64,000 nucleotides of DNA from JAMQKA01 sp043951865 (GCF_043951865.1 NZ_JBINJF010000001.1:62001-126000), one strand, 5' to 3'. Shown: positions 36,128-45,319, numbered from the stretch's first letter. Notes: a model not told the origin generated them from the sequence alone. Program-made: numbers and translations.

Positions 36128-37675
36128 TCAACCCCCGTTCCAGGCCTTTCTGGTCCACCTGGAAATATTGCCTGCGGCAACCACGATAATGCTTCCCACT
36201 GCGGTGTACAGCGGCCAGGCGATCGCAAGTCCCTCTCCCGGCAGCAGGTCCTGAACAGGTCCCTCCACCATAAAAAGCAGTGAAATGAGCCCGGCAAAAA
36301 AGCCGATCATGGCGTCCCGGCGGTCTGGCTTGTCAAACCAGCGGCCAAGCACAAAAGCCCCGAGCAGCCCACCATAGGTATAGGAGGCGATACCCAGCCC
36401 GAGTTCGACGACAGCGGGACGTTCTCCCTCCTGCAGCTGGAGCAGTGCAAAAAAGTAGGCGGAACCCGTGAGAATCAATGCCCAGATGATCGTGATCATG
36501 CGGGAGACCTGCAGGTCGCGGGCCTCGGTATTGTCTTTGCCGAAATAGGGTTTGTACAGGTCGAGCGTAGTAGATGAGGCGAGCGAGTTGAGTGAGGAGC
36601 TCAGGCTGCTCATGGCGGCCGCAAAAAGGGCGGCAACGATTAACCCCGACAAGCCTGCCGGCAGCTGCTCGACAATGAATTTGGCGAAAATTTCGTCCGT
36701 GGTGGCCAGTCCCAGCGCTTCGGCAGACTGTGCTTCGTAAAATGCATATAACAGGATTCCTATTCCCAGAAACAGCGCAAACTGAAGGGCCACCACCACG
36801 CCACTCCAGACCAGGGCCTTCTGGCTGTTCTCCAGGTTACGGGTCGTCAGCAGCCGCTGGACGATCAGCTGGTCGGTTCCGTGTGAAGCCACCGAAAAGA
36901 TTGCACCCCCGACGAGGGCGGTAAAGAAGGTATAGGGTGTGGCAATAAAATCAGTAAAGCTCATGTCGAAGCCAAACTCCAGGAAGTTCAGCTTCCCGGC
37001 CTCGGCAGCAGTCGTAACGGCGGCCGGGAGTCCCCCCGGAATACCGCCGATCATAATACCGGCGGCCAGTAGCGCCCCGCCGATATACACCGCCATCTGC
37101 ATTACGTCCATCCATACCACGGCCTTGATTCCTCCAATAAGCGTGTAGATGACGGTAACCAGGGAGATGGCGCTGATCGACAACAGGTACAGCTGCAGGT
37201 CTCCCCACCCGATAAACGCCCCGCCCAGCCGCAAGATAATAGCCAGGGGAATAGCCGTGGCAAAAAGCCTGACTCCGTCGGCCAGCAGGCGGGTAACCAT
37301 AAAGGTGGTACTGGTGGCGTTGCGCATGGCAGGACCGAACCGGTTGGCCAGAAACTGGTAGGCCGTCGTGAGATTCCCTTCATAATACTTTGGGAGAAAA
37401 AACAGGCTTACCAGCACCCGTCCCGCAATATAACCGAGCGTAATCTGGAGAAAAGTGAGATTACCACCATACGCCACGGCCGGAATGCTGATAAAGGTCA
37501 GTGTACTGGTCTCCGTGGCTACAACGGAAAAAAGAACTGCCCACCAGGGGATGCCCTCTCCTCCCAAAAAATAGTCGGAAGTTGAGGTCTGCTTCCCGGC
37601 GATGCGAATACCGATAACAGCCACCCCCACCAGGTACACCACAATGACGATGTAATCAACGGCACTAAATCCCAA
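36128..37675 (-). CDS. Sodium:solute symporter (SSS family)
   Basis: A 515-residue inner-membrane transporter with about thirteen hydrophobic segments, as usual for Na+-coupled SSS carriers. Diagnostic parts are the N-terminus (SAVDYIVIVVYLVGVAVIGIRIAGK, then SDYFLGGEGIPWWAVLFSVVATETSTLTFIS), AVVWMDVMQMAVYIGGALLAA and SGLIVAALFAAAMSSLSSSLNSLASS, where the Ser-rich helix binds sodium. The substrate is unknown: sugars, amino acids, nucleosides and carboxylates are all used by the family. It is preceded by rdgB on the same strand, 80 bp away. Confidence 0.94.
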   Translation of the reverse strand: MGFSAVDYIVIVVYLVGVAVIGIRIAGKQTSTSDYFLGGEGIPWWAVLFSVVATETSTLTFISIPAVAYGGNLTFLQITLGYIAGRVLVSLFFLPKYYEGNLTTAYQFLANRFGPAMRNATSTTFMVTRLLADGVRLFATAIPLAIILRLGGAFIGWGDLQLYLLSISAISLVTVIYTLIGGIKAVVWMDVMQMAVYIGGALLAAGIMIGGIPGGLPAAVTTAAEAGKLNFLEFGFDMSFTDFIATPYTFFTALVGGAIFSVASHGTDQLIVQRLLTTRNLENSQKALVWSGVVVALQFALFLGIGILLYAFYEAQSAEALGLATTDEIFAKFIVEQLPAGLSGLIVAALFAAAMSSLSSSLNSLASSTTLDLYKPYFGKDNTEARDLQVSRMITIIWALILTGSAYFFALLQLQEGERPAVVELGLGIASYTYGGLLGAFVLGRWFDKPDRRDAMIGFFAGLISLLFMVEGPVQDLLPGEGLAIAWPLYTAVGSIIVVAAGNISRWTRKAWNGG

Positions 37676-37756
37676 AACAGCTTCCTTTGTTTGTGACGAT
37701 TAAACTGCTATATCACCAGAACAGCTCGAACCTGCTGCATCCTGACACTCCCGTCC

Positions 37757-38353
37757 CTATTTCAACGTGCTGCTCAGCCATCTGTACAGTTCGCCGATGG
37801 CCCGGCCCCGGTGGCTTATCCTGTTTTTTTCTTCTGCATCCAACTGGGCAAACGTCTGCTCATATCCCTCGGGCTGGAATACAGGATCGTAACCAAACCC
37901 TTTGTCTCCCCGGCGTTCTTTTAAAATTTTACCCCGGCAGATTCCCTCGAAAAAGTGTTCACCGCCCTTCTCATCGATATACGCAACCACGGTACGAAAC
38001 CGGGCCGTCCGGTTCCGATCATCGACCCCGGCCAGTTCCGCCAGCAGCTTGTCGGTATTGTCATCGTAAGAGGCATTTTCGCCGGCATAGCGGGCTGAAA
38101 ACACGCCGGGGCGTCCATCCAGGGCATCCACCTCCAGGCCAGTGTCATCCGCCAGGGCGGGCAGACCGGTCTTCTCAAAAACGTAGCGGGCCTTTTTCCG
38201 GGCGTTGCCTTTCAGGGTCTGCTTGTCCTCCTCCACTTCGCCGAGCTCCTCAAAATCGAGTGCCGACTTCAGTTCCAGGTCAAGGTCGGACAGCGTTTCC
38301 CGCAGTTCCTGTATTTTGTGCTCATTGCGGCTGGCCAGTATCAGATTTTTCAT
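37757..38353 (-). CDS. rdgB: dITP/XTP pyrophosphatase (HAM1/RdgB family)
   Basis: House-cleaning enzyme that hydrolyses dITP and XTP to keep deaminated purines out of DNA. The 198-residue protein has the N-terminal NLILASRNEHKIQELRE motif, the substrate loop ADDTGLEVDALDGRPGVFSARYAGE and the GDKGFGYDPVFQPEGYEQTFAQL signature. The length is usual. It lies about 60 bp downstream of the PfkB kinase gene and 80 bp upstream of the sodium symporter, so the three may form one transcript. Confidence 0.96.
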   Translation of the reverse strand: MKNLILASRNEHKIQELRETLSDLDLELKSALDFEELGEVEEDKQTLKGNARKKARYVFEKTGLPALADDTGLEVDALDGRPGVFSARYAGENASYDDNTDKLLAELAGVDDRNRTARFRTVVAYIDEKGGEHFFEGICRGKILKERRGDKGFGYDPVFQPEGYEQTFAQLDAEEKNRISHRGRAIGELYRWLSSTLK

Positions 38354-38414
38354 ACTTCTGTTTCACAGTTAAAATTGCTGGAAAAATTAATTGACATCTG
38401 GTTCATTGCTTAAG

Positions 38415-39410
38415 TCACGATAGCTGACGCAACACTTCCTGGGCTTCGTGCCACTTGAGGCGTGGACCAAACTGAGAAACGATCCGGGAACAGGCCAGGC
38501 TCGCCAGTTTCCCGGCCGCCGCGAACCCCATACCGTTTGTAATTCCGTACAAAAACGCCCCGGCAAACATATCGCCCGCGCCGTTGGTGTCAACAGCTTT
38601 TACATCATAAGGTTCGATATCGATAAACGTGTCGCCGTCGTAGATCATCGCGCCATTGCTGCCCTGGGTAATAACAAAACGCCGGGCTTCTTTTTTGAGC
38701 GCTTCGCGGGCTTCCAGCAAGTCCGTCTTGCCGGTATATTCCTTCGCTTCATCCTCGTTGCAAAACAGCAGGTCTACCGAAGCCCCGATTACCTCTTCAA
38801 AACGATCTTTGAACGCCTCCACCACCGAGGGATCCGACAGCGTGAGGGCGGTGTTCACCTCGTGATTCTCCGCAATATTTTTCGCCTGTTTCATCGCATC
38901 AAGTCCGGTATCGGAGGCCACCAGGTAACCTTCGAGGTACAGGTAGTCGGAGACGCTGATAGCATGTTCATCCACCTCATTTTTTGAGAGCGATGAGGTA
39001 ATTCCAAGATAGGTATTGAGCGTTCGGTCCGCATCACCGGTAATCATGACCAGGCATTTTCCCGTAATTCCCTCCGGCTGCTGCTGCCGGTCAAAGTTCG
39101 TGTCGATTCCCGCCTCTTTCATCTCCTCCAGGTAGTCATCTCCAAACTTGTCATCGGCCACTTTGCAGGAATAAAATGCTTTTCCCCCGAACTGGCTGAC
39201 TGCGTACACGGTATTGGCGGCAGAGCCTCCCGGTTTTCGAACCGCTTCGGCGTGGTTGATATCTTCAATAAGCCTGAACTGCGTTTCCTCATCGACCAGG
39301 GTCATGACCCCTTTTTTGACTTTATGTTTGCTTAGAAAATCATCAGACACCTCAAATTCTATGTCCACAAGGGCGTTACCGATGCCATACACGTTATATT
39401 TTCTCTTCAT
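38415..39410 (-). CDS. PfkB-family carbohydrate/nucleoside kinase (adenosine-kinase-like)
   Basis: A 331-residue ribokinase-fold kinase. The N-terminal substrate motif (YGIGNALVDIEFEV) and GGSAANTVYAVSQFGGKAFYSCKVADD are those of the adenosine-kinase-like subgroup, and the C-terminal DTNGAGDMFAGAFLYG contains the catalytic Asp and the anion hole. Similar genes are widespread in Bacteroidota and usually called adenosine kinase or sugar kinase. The substrate is not fixed. The neighbouring rdgB, an inosine/xanthosine nucleotide enzyme, fits a purine-salvage setting but does not prove it. Confidence 0.93.
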   Translation of the reverse strand: MKRKYNVYGIGNALVDIEFEVSDDFLSKHKVKKGVMTLVDEETQFRLIEDINHAEAVRKPGGSAANTVYAVSQFGGKAFYSCKVADDKFGDDYLEEMKEAGIDTNFDRQQQPEGITGKCLVMITGDADRTLNTYLGITSSLSKNEVDEHAISVSDYLYLEGYLVASDTGLDAMKQAKNIAENHEVNTALTLSDPSVVEAFKDRFEEVIGASVDLLFCNEDEAKEYTGKTDLLEAREALKKEARRFVITQGSNGAMIYDGDTFIDIEPYDVKAVDTNGAGDMFAGAFLYGITNGMGFAAAGKLASLACSRIVSQFGPRLKWHEAQEVLRQLS

Positions 39411-39564
39411 AGCAGGAACTGTAACAGATCATGATGTTAACGATTAAAACGAAACTCGAATAAAGTACGGACTCTGCGTCTGGTTTGAAAATGGGTTTCT
39501 TTCGGGAACAGTCCAGGGACAATTCTGTGACATCCATTCCATGGGATGAATCCTGAGATTAAAT

Positions 39565-39650
39565 AGGGCATCCTCAAAAAGTCAAATTTGCCCTTTTCCC
39601 TTTTGGGCTCCTTTATCTTCTTTCCTCGTTCATTTTTTTCGATAAAACAA
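39565..39650 (+). repeat. Short dispersed repeat (CTCAAAAAGTC family), copy 2
   Basis: Starts AGGGCATCCTCAAAAAGTC and later contains TCTTTCCTCGTTCATTTTTTTCGAT, both related to the copy at 12671-12728. Between them it has about 25 bp absent from copy 1, with a small GCCC/GGGC hairpin. Confidence 0.6.
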
Positions 39651-39701
39651 CTGGAATCACCCGCGAAACGTAGTAATTGACTACCAGGAATCAGTTAATT
39701 G

Positions 39702-39796
39702 TGGAGACCTTTGCAGAACCTACTATGCTGTTGGGAGTTGGTTGTACCACCGACCTTATATAGCAGATAAAACGGGAGTACAACTCCCTCCAAACG
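39702..39796 (-). repeat. Dispersed intergenic repeat, copy 2
   Basis: In reverse orientation this matches the repeat at 1-109: GGGAGTTGTACTCCCGTTTT, AAGGTCGGTGGTACAACCA, CTCCCAACAGCATAGTAG and GTTCTGCAAAGG. The palindrome followed by T residues could act as a transcription end on the minus strand. Confidence 0.7.
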
Positions 39797-39911
39797 CTGA
39801 TTTGAATATTTTAAAAAATACTTCTAAGTATAATTTTACGTAAATGGCGCCCTGGACGGGAAAAACTCATTCCCCCCGATTTATTCCTGAAAATCATCTA
39901 TTTTAGACGCC

Positions 39912-40568
39912 ATGCATTTATTCGTACCATACCTAAAACAACGACTTCAGCAGGCCCTGCCGGGGCGAAATGTGCAGCTGAAAATGGCTCCCGAACCGGT
40001 CGGAACCCGTGGGCCTGAGCGCAAGATGGAGCCCACGCCCCATGCGCGACAGAGCAGCGTGCTGGTATTGTTCTATCCCAATAAGGAGATGGAGCTGGAG
40101 ATTCTGCTTACCCTGCGAAGCAGCGACATTGACCACGGGGGACAGATCAGCTTCCCGGGCGGTCGTTCGGAGGAGGGAGAAACTCCTGTCGAAACGGCCC
40201 TGCGCGAGGCACGGGAGGAGGTGGGCATCGACCCCGGCCAGGTGCATATCGCCGGGCAGCTGACCAAGCTTTTTGTCAGTCATTCCAATAACGATGTGAC
40301 CCCCGTAGTAGGCTATATGGAGGAACAGCCCGAATTATCCCTCGATCCCCGCGAAGTGGAAGAGGCCTTTTCCGTGGAGCTGGAAAGCCTGCTGGGAAAG
40401 AAAAATCTGACCGTGGAGGACTGGAATCTGCGGAATCACACCTTCAAAGTGCCGTATTGGGATGTCCACCGCGTGCCGCTCTGGGGAGCCACCGCCATGA
40501 TGCTGAATGAGTTCCTGGAACTCTACCGGGAGTTCAGATCGGAGGCTCATAATGCTGGTATCGACTGA
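39912..40568 (+). CDS. Nudix hydrolase, CoA-pyrophosphatase type
   Basis: A 218-residue Nudix enzyme. The Nudix box is complete: GGRSEEGETPVETALREAREEVG fits GX5EX7REUXEEXGU. Upstream, LLTLRSSDIDHGGQISFPG is the typical NuCoA/CoAse lead-in, which points to cleavage of coenzyme A or its derivatives. The fold continues with LTKLFVSHSNNDVTPVVGYM. It is a single plus-strand gene, convergent with the FAD oxidoreductase. The Nudix assignment is certain; the CoA preference is inferred from family resemblance. Confidence 0.92.
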   Translation: MHLFVPYLKQRLQQALPGRNVQLKMAPEPVGTRGPERKMEPTPHARQSSVLVLFYPNKEMELEILLTLRSSDIDHGGQISFPGGRSEEGETPVETALREAREEVGIDPGQVHIAGQLTKLFVSHSNNDVTPVVGYMEEQPELSLDPREVEEAFSVELESLLGKKNLTVEDWNLRNHTFKVPYWDVHRVPLWGATAMMLNEFLELYREFRSEAHNAGID

Positions 40569-40712
40569 CCTTGCCGGAAAATCTGTTCCTGCTCAACGCA
40601 TCCTTGTCATCCGGGTATCTGCGGAACGCCCCATTCGATGTTTGCCAGTCGTAACGGGATGGAGTTAAAAAAAGGAGTTTACATATGATCTGTTTGAAGC
40701 AGAGGTGGCAAT

Positions 40713-41822
40713 TCATTTTTTTGAGCCGGACCGCAACAGTTCCACCGCCTCGCTTCCCACCTGCATGCCGATGGATATTCCCATTCCGCTCAACCCGGCC
40801 GCCGTAAAAATTCGGCCTTCCATATGTTTTACGACCGGCATTTTATTTTCGGTAAATCCCATGATGCCCGACCATTCCTGTTCGATTTTCCAGCCGCTCG
40901 GCAATTTCAGGGTCTCCTCTGCAAACCGGACGAGGTACTCTTTTATCTTCAGATTAATCCCGAGCTGGTCGGTGGCTTCCTCCTGTTCAGCTATGTTCCG
41001 GCCGCCTCCCAGCAGCAGTCGGTCCCCGGCATCCCGGAAATAGAGATACCCGCGATCGTGGTGAAATGTACCCCGCCACTCCAGGTTGTCAATGGGTGCG
41101 GTCAACAAAATATATCCCCGTGCCGGGGTTACTTCCGTGCCCGGCCAAAGGTTTTTCACAAACCCGTTGGTGGCCACCAGGACCTGGTCACCCGCAAATT
41201 CGGTCCCGTCATCCAGCAAAACAAAACCGGCCGGAACCACTTGCTGAACTTCTGCATTCCAGCGTATCTCTATCCCCGCTTTTTTTGCCCGGTCTATGAG
41301 CGCTTTCATCATTCTCCCGGGGTGCAGGGCGCCCTCCAGGCGGTTAAAAATCACAGGATAACCATTCAATCTGCCTGTTGTATATACCTCTTCTTCACCG
41401 GCCAGCTGCAAAAGCCAGCGATTGAATTTGGGGATCTGCTGTTTGGCCTCGCTAAACGCCGCTTGAGACCTAAACAGCTCGTATCCACCACACGGTTTGT
41501 AACCGATGGCATCTGCTCCCAGGGTCGACTTTAACAGTTCCAGGCCATTAAAACGCCTTTTTATCCTTGTTTTAAGCTGCTCTTCGGGGATCCGATCAAG
41601 ATCGGCCTGGTGCTCGGTGATGGAACCGATGCAGGCAAAACCGGCGTTGCGGGTGCTGGCACCCCGCGGTGCCGCCCCTCGTTCCAACACCAGTACGGAT
41701 CCGCCGGGATGGGACTGCCTGTAAAATAAGGCCGACGAAAGTCCGGTAATACCAGCCCCCACGACGATCAGATCGTAGCTTGTTTGAAAAGCAACTTTTT
41801 CCCAAAAGGAGAGATCATTCAT
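40713..41822 (-). CDS. DAO-type FAD-dependent oxidoreductase
   Basis: A 369-residue flavoenzyme with an N-terminal GxGxxG dinucleotide site (YDLIVVGAGITGLSSALFYRQ), VLVLERGAAPRGASTRNAGFACIG next to the flavin, and the C-terminal FAD closure ENKMPVVKHMEGRIFTAAGLSGMGISIGMQVGSEA. The arrangement is that of the D-amino-acid/glycine oxidase (DAO) family. It starts about 50 bp downstream of the M20 amidohydrolase gene, so the two may work on the same amino-acid-like compounds. MnmC's oxidase half belongs to the same family, and a free-standing MnmD-like gene lies 3 kb away; this is noted only as a possibility. Confidence 0.9.
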   Translation of the reverse strand: MNDLSFWEKVAFQTSYDLIVVGAGITGLSSALFYRQSHPGGSVLVLERGAAPRGASTRNAGFACIGSITEHQADLDRIPEEQLKTRIKRRFNGLELLKSTLGADAIGYKPCGGYELFRSQAAFSEAKQQIPKFNRWLLQLAGEEEVYTTGRLNGYPVIFNRLEGALHPGRMMKALIDRAKKAGIEIRWNAEVQQVVPAGFVLLDDGTEFAGDQVLVATNGFVKNLWPGTEVTPARGYILLTAPIDNLEWRGTFHHDRGYLYFRDAGDRLLLGGGRNIAEQEEATDQLGINLKIKEYLVRFAEETLKLPSGWKIEQEWSGIMGFTENKMPVVKHMEGRIFTAAGLSGMGISIGMQVGSEAVELLRSGSKK

Positions 41823-41869
41823 TGGGATTTACTGCGTATTGCGTGAAAATATCGCTTGTCCTGATTAAA

Positions 41870-43069
41870 TCACAACTCTGGAGGGAGCGGATGAAAAACC
41901 AGGGAAGCCATCAGTGCCGCGCCGGTCTTAAAGCACTCTTCATCCACGTTATAGCGCGGGTGGTGCCAGGGATGAACAGCTCCGGCGGCCTCGCTTCCGC
42001 TGCCAAGGAAGAAAAAAGCGCCTGGAAAATGCTGCTGGTAAAACGCAAAATCCTCCCCCGCCATAATCGGTTTTTCGAGTATCTTTACCTGCTCTTTGCC
42101 GATGATCTCAGCCGCGGTTTCAATAACAATATCGGTCGCCCAGCCGGTATTGTCGACCGCCGGGTAGCCGGGATCAAACGTGTAGGTATAGTCGGCACCG
42201 GCCGAGGTAGTGATCCCCTGCACAATTTTCTCGATACGTTCGCTGATAAATTCAGCGGTCTGCTGCGAGAACGTTCGAATGGTGCCGATCATCTCCACTT
42301 TTTCCGGGATGATATTGTGGGCGGTTCCCCCCGCAATCTTCCCGATCGTGATGACCACCGGCTCACTGGGATCAATATTGCGGCTGGCGATGGTTTGGAT
42401 AGCCGTTACAGCCTGGGCTGCCAGTACCACCGGGTCTACCGTCTCATGCGGGGAGGCGGCGTGCCCCCCTTTGCCGATAATCTCGATATTAAACTCGTCG
42501 GGGCGGGCCATCAGCGGACCCTCTTTTATACCGATCTGTCCCGGCTCCAGGAATGAACTGGAATGGAGTCCATAGATTACATCCACCCCTTTTTCCTGCA
42601 GGTAGCCCGTCTCGCAGAGCAGGCGTCCCCCGCCCGGCAGTTTTTCCTCGGCCGGTTGAAAAATCAGCAATACGGTTCCCTCAATTTCCTCTCTCAGGTC
42701 ATTGAGAATATGGGCTGCTCCGACCAGGTTGGCCGTGTGACTGTCGTGACCACAGCAGTGGGCCACCCCTTCATTTTCTGACATAAATTCCTTCTTGTGC
42801 TCTCCCTCCTCCTGGATCGCGAGGGCATCGATATCAGCGCGCAGCGCCACCACGCGGTCGGAGGACTGGTCTCCTTCCAGCACTCCCACGCAGCCGGTAT
42901 CCAGCGGACGGTCTGCCGGAATATCCAGCTCTTCAAGCTTCTCGATAATATATTTTGTCGTTTCGTGTTCCTGGTAGCTCACTTCCGGGTGCCGGTGGAG
43001 ATGTCGCCGTACCTGGACCATCTCGTCAAAATATTGTTCCGTTAGCGCCTGAATTTTTTTTACCTGCAT
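41870..43069 (-). CDS. M20-family amidohydrolase/aminoacylase
   Basis: A 399-residue zinc amidohydrolase of the M20D type (hippurate or N-acyl-amino-acid hydrolase, IAA-amidohydrolase-like). Visible are the N-terminal MVQVRRHLHRHPEVSYQEHETTKYI, the metal site HCCGHDSHTANLVGAAHIL, the second metal motif FQPAEEKLPGGGRLL and GKGGHAASPHETVDPV in the dimerisation domain, and MAGEDFAFYQQHFPGAFFFLG near the end. It would release amino acids from N-acyl or peptide conjugates. It forms a likely two-gene operon with the FAD oxidoreductase. Confidence 0.94.
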   Translation of the reverse strand: MQVKKIQALTEQYFDEMVQVRRHLHRHPEVSYQEHETTKYIIEKLEELDIPADRPLDTGCVGVLEGDQSSDRVVALRADIDALAIQEEGEHKKEFMSENEGVAHCCGHDSHTANLVGAAHILNDLREEIEGTVLLIFQPAEEKLPGGGRLLCETGYLQEKGVDVIYGLHSSSFLEPGQIGIKEGPLMARPDEFNIEIIGKGGHAASPHETVDPVVLAAQAVTAIQTIASRNIDPSEPVVITIGKIAGGTAHNIIPEKVEMIGTIRTFSQQTAEFISERIEKIVQGITTSAGADYTYTFDPGYPAVDNTGWATDIVIETAAEIIGKEQVKILEKPIMAGEDFAFYQQHFPGAFFFLGSGSEAAGAVHPWHHPRYNVDEECFKTGAALMASLVFHPLPPEL

Positions 43070-43230
43070 GATTATGTTTTAATAGATTGAGACCGGATAC
43101 GAGTGTGACTCAAAATAATTAAATTTGGTCAACTCTTTTATCCCGATTTGCAACTTTTACCTCGCGTTCGCGTACCGGTCAACTGTGACAGATAGTCTAT
43201 ATTCAGATTAACCGATTTAAGCACAAAAAA

Positions 43231-44541
43231 ATGAGCAGCAAAAACATTTCGTGGGAAATTGTGGTCGCCGGCCTCGCTTTTGTGGGCATCGCTATTTTCC
43301 TGTTAAATCGGGAAGACAGGCCGCCCCGCCCTCCGGCTCCTTCGAATGCCGCCACCGATTCAGTGCAGGTACCCCGCCCACCGCTTCCCCCGTCGATCGT
43401 TATCGACCTGCAAAACCTGGAGAATTTGAAGAATCTCCGGAATCTGAAAAATCTTGAGAATTTGAAAAACCTGGAAAACATTGATATAGAACTTCGACAC
43501 CTCGACAAACTCATACAGCACGGGGCTGAATCACTGGCCTTGGGAGAAGAGGCGACAGGTTCGGTTGACGAATCGCTCCGCAAGCTGGAGCAAAAACTGC
43601 AGGAGCTCGAGCATGGAGACTTTAAGATAAAGTTGCAGGATAAAAAGGTGTTTATTAACCGGCGGTACAACGTGGAAGAGGCCTCCTGGTCTGAAGTTTC
43701 GCCGGGCGTGTATGTATATCGAAAATCATTTGAGCTTCCCCGGCACAACAATGTGGACCTCGATCTGAGCTTCGGAAATGTTAATATTGTCGGCGCCGAT
43801 TCCACCGGTGGAGAGATCGTCATACAGGCCACCGGGGATGTCGGAGATCAACGGGCCCTTGCCCAAAACATCTCTGTGGACCGGAAACAGGAAAATGGAA
43901 ATATGGCTCTTTCCATTTTATCAAAAAAACGCCCCTCGCTTTCAGACCGAATCAACCTGGAGACAACGGTCACGGTTCCGCGACAAACCAGTTTTACGGT
44001 TAACACTTCCGGCGGGCACATTTCCATTACCAGTATTGAGGGCGATCAGCGTTTGGAAACAAGCGGCGGCCATATCACCCTCAATGACCTTTCGGGTACG
44101 ATACATGCAACATCCCGTGGAGGACATATTACCAGCGAACAGCTTGAGGGCGACATCATGTTGACGACCTCCGGCGGCCATATCCGGATTGAAAAAAGCA
44201 GCGGTACGATAGAGCTTTCGACGGGAGGAGGGCATATCAACATCAACCGCCTGCATGGTACAGGTGAGGCGAAAACTTCAGGGGGCAATATCTCCGCTGA
44301 TATCCGATCTCTTCAGGGCCCCCTGGATTTCAACACCTCGGCGGGCAATATTTCACTTTTGCTTCCCCGCTCGCTAAATGCCGATATTACGGCTCGTGGT
44401 ACCGAGGTTTCGATCAGCGATTCATTTGAGTTCGATGGTACCCGAACCAAAGGTAAAATTGAAGGAGCCATCAACGACGGAGGGCTTCCGATAACGGCCC
44501 ACTGCGGGTATGGCACTGTTTCCATCTCGACCAATGACTGA
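43231..44541 (+). CDS. DUF4097 protein with N-terminal NL-repeat
   Basis: A 436-residue protein with one N-terminal membrane segment (about 7-25), a Pro-rich linker, and then a run of imperfect three-residue units (LENLKNLRNLKNLENLKNLEN, about residues 66-87) that should form a helix or short solenoid. The C-terminal two-thirds is a DUF4097 beta-helix with repeated TSGGHI units (for example TSGGHISITSIEG, TSGGHITLNDLSG, TSGGHIRIEKSSG). DUF4097 proteins are membrane-associated and of unknown function, often coded beside regulators. It overlaps the mnmD-like gene by 8 bp, so the two are translated together. Confidence 0.85.
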   Translation: MSSKNISWEIVVAGLAFVGIAIFLLNREDRPPRPPAPSNAATDSVQVPRPPLPPSIVIDLQNLENLKNLRNLKNLENLKNLENIDIELRHLDKLIQHGAESLALGEEATGSVDESLRKLEQKLQELEHGDFKIKLQDKKVFINRRYNVEEASWSEVSPGVYVYRKSFELPRHNNVDLDLSFGNVNIVGADSTGGEIVIQATGDVGDQRALAQNISVDRKQENGNMALSILSKKRPSLSDRINLETTVTVPRQTSFTVNTSGGHISITSIEGDQRLETSGGHITLNDLSGTIHATSRGGHITSEQLEGDIMLTTSGGHIRIEKSSGTIELSTGGGHININRLHGTGEAKTSGGNISADIRSLQGPLDFNTSAGNISLLLPRSLNADITARGTEVSISDSFEFDGTRTKGKIEGAINDGGLPITAHCGYGTVSISTND

Positions 44542-45319
44542 CAACGAAGATAATTCCACTCGAAACAACAACCTCCGCACCACCGAGGACGGGTCCCACA
44601 CGCTCTACTCCCGGCAGTTCGACCAGCACTACCACAATCCCAACGGGGCGGTCGCGGAAAGCCGGCACAATTTTTTTGAGAAAAACGGGTTGCTGGACCG
44701 GCTTTCCGAACCGGAGTCCATTACCATCCTGGAAACGGGATTTGGTACGGGACTCAACCTGGTGCTTCTCGCGGATGAATACCTGAACAGGAAACTGCGG
44801 CACGCAGTCCATTTCTACAGCATTGAGGGATTTCCGGTGGATGCCGAAACCGCCCGGTCATTTAACTATGCCAACCACCTGGATCACCCGGAACTTGTGG
44901 ACAAGCTTCCCCGTATTTTCGAGCAGATAGAACCGGGCCTGAACAAATTTGAACTCATTCCCGGGGTCACGCTTCACCTGTTCTTTGGCCTTTTCAAGGA
45001 GTTTAACCCCGCCAATCTGGAAGCGGATTTTATATTTCACGACCCTTTTTCTCCCGCCGTAAACGAAGAACTGTGGACCGGCGATGTATTTAAGAAACTG
45101 GCAGAATGGAGCAGTGCCGACGCCGTACTGACGACCTATTCCGCGGCCTCCAGAGCGCGCGGGGCGATGGCCTGGGCGGGATGGCACGTTGCACGAGAAA
45201 AAGGCGCCCTAGACAAGCGCGAGATGACGGTGGCCTCTAGAAATCCCAAAAAACTGGCTCACCTGGAGAGTGTAAACGAAGAGCGACTGGCCCGGCGCTA
45301 CGAAACCAATGATTTTTAG
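44534..45319 (+). CDS. MnmD-type tRNA 2-thiouridine methyltransferase
   Basis: A SAM-dependent methyltransferase of about 261 residues. The ATG at 44534 is preferred because it overlaps the previous stop codon. The SAM site is ITILETGFGTGLNLVLLADEY, and the MnmD motif YSIEGFPVDAET and FIFHDPFSPAVNEELWTGDVF are clear, as are TYSAASRARGAMAWAGWHV. MnmD methylates 5-aminomethyl-2-thiouridine in the anticodon of several tRNAs, usually fused in MnmC to an FAD oxidase; here it is free-standing, as in many Gram-positives and Bacteroidota. Confidence 0.9.
   Translation: MTDNEDNSTRNNNLRTTEDGSHTLYSRQFDQHYHNPNGAVAESRHNFFEKNGLLDRLSEPESITILETGFGTGLNLVLLADEYLNRKLRHAVHFYSIEGFPVDAETARSFNYANHLDHPELVDKLPRIFEQIEPGLNKFELIPGVTLHLFFGLFKEFNPANLEADFIFHDPFSPAVNEELWTGDVFKKLAEWSSADAVLTTYSAASRARGAMAWAGWHVAREKGALDKREMTVASRNPKKLAHLESVNEERLARRYETNDF

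Larger units (their letters stand above)
39411..39911. other. Repeat-rich intergenic region
   Basis: About 500 bp between divergent genes (PfkB kinase and Nudix hydrolase). It contains two of the dispersed repeats (39565-39650 and 39702-39796) and no supported gene. A GCCC...GGGC hairpin lies inside the first repeat. Confidence 0.6.
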
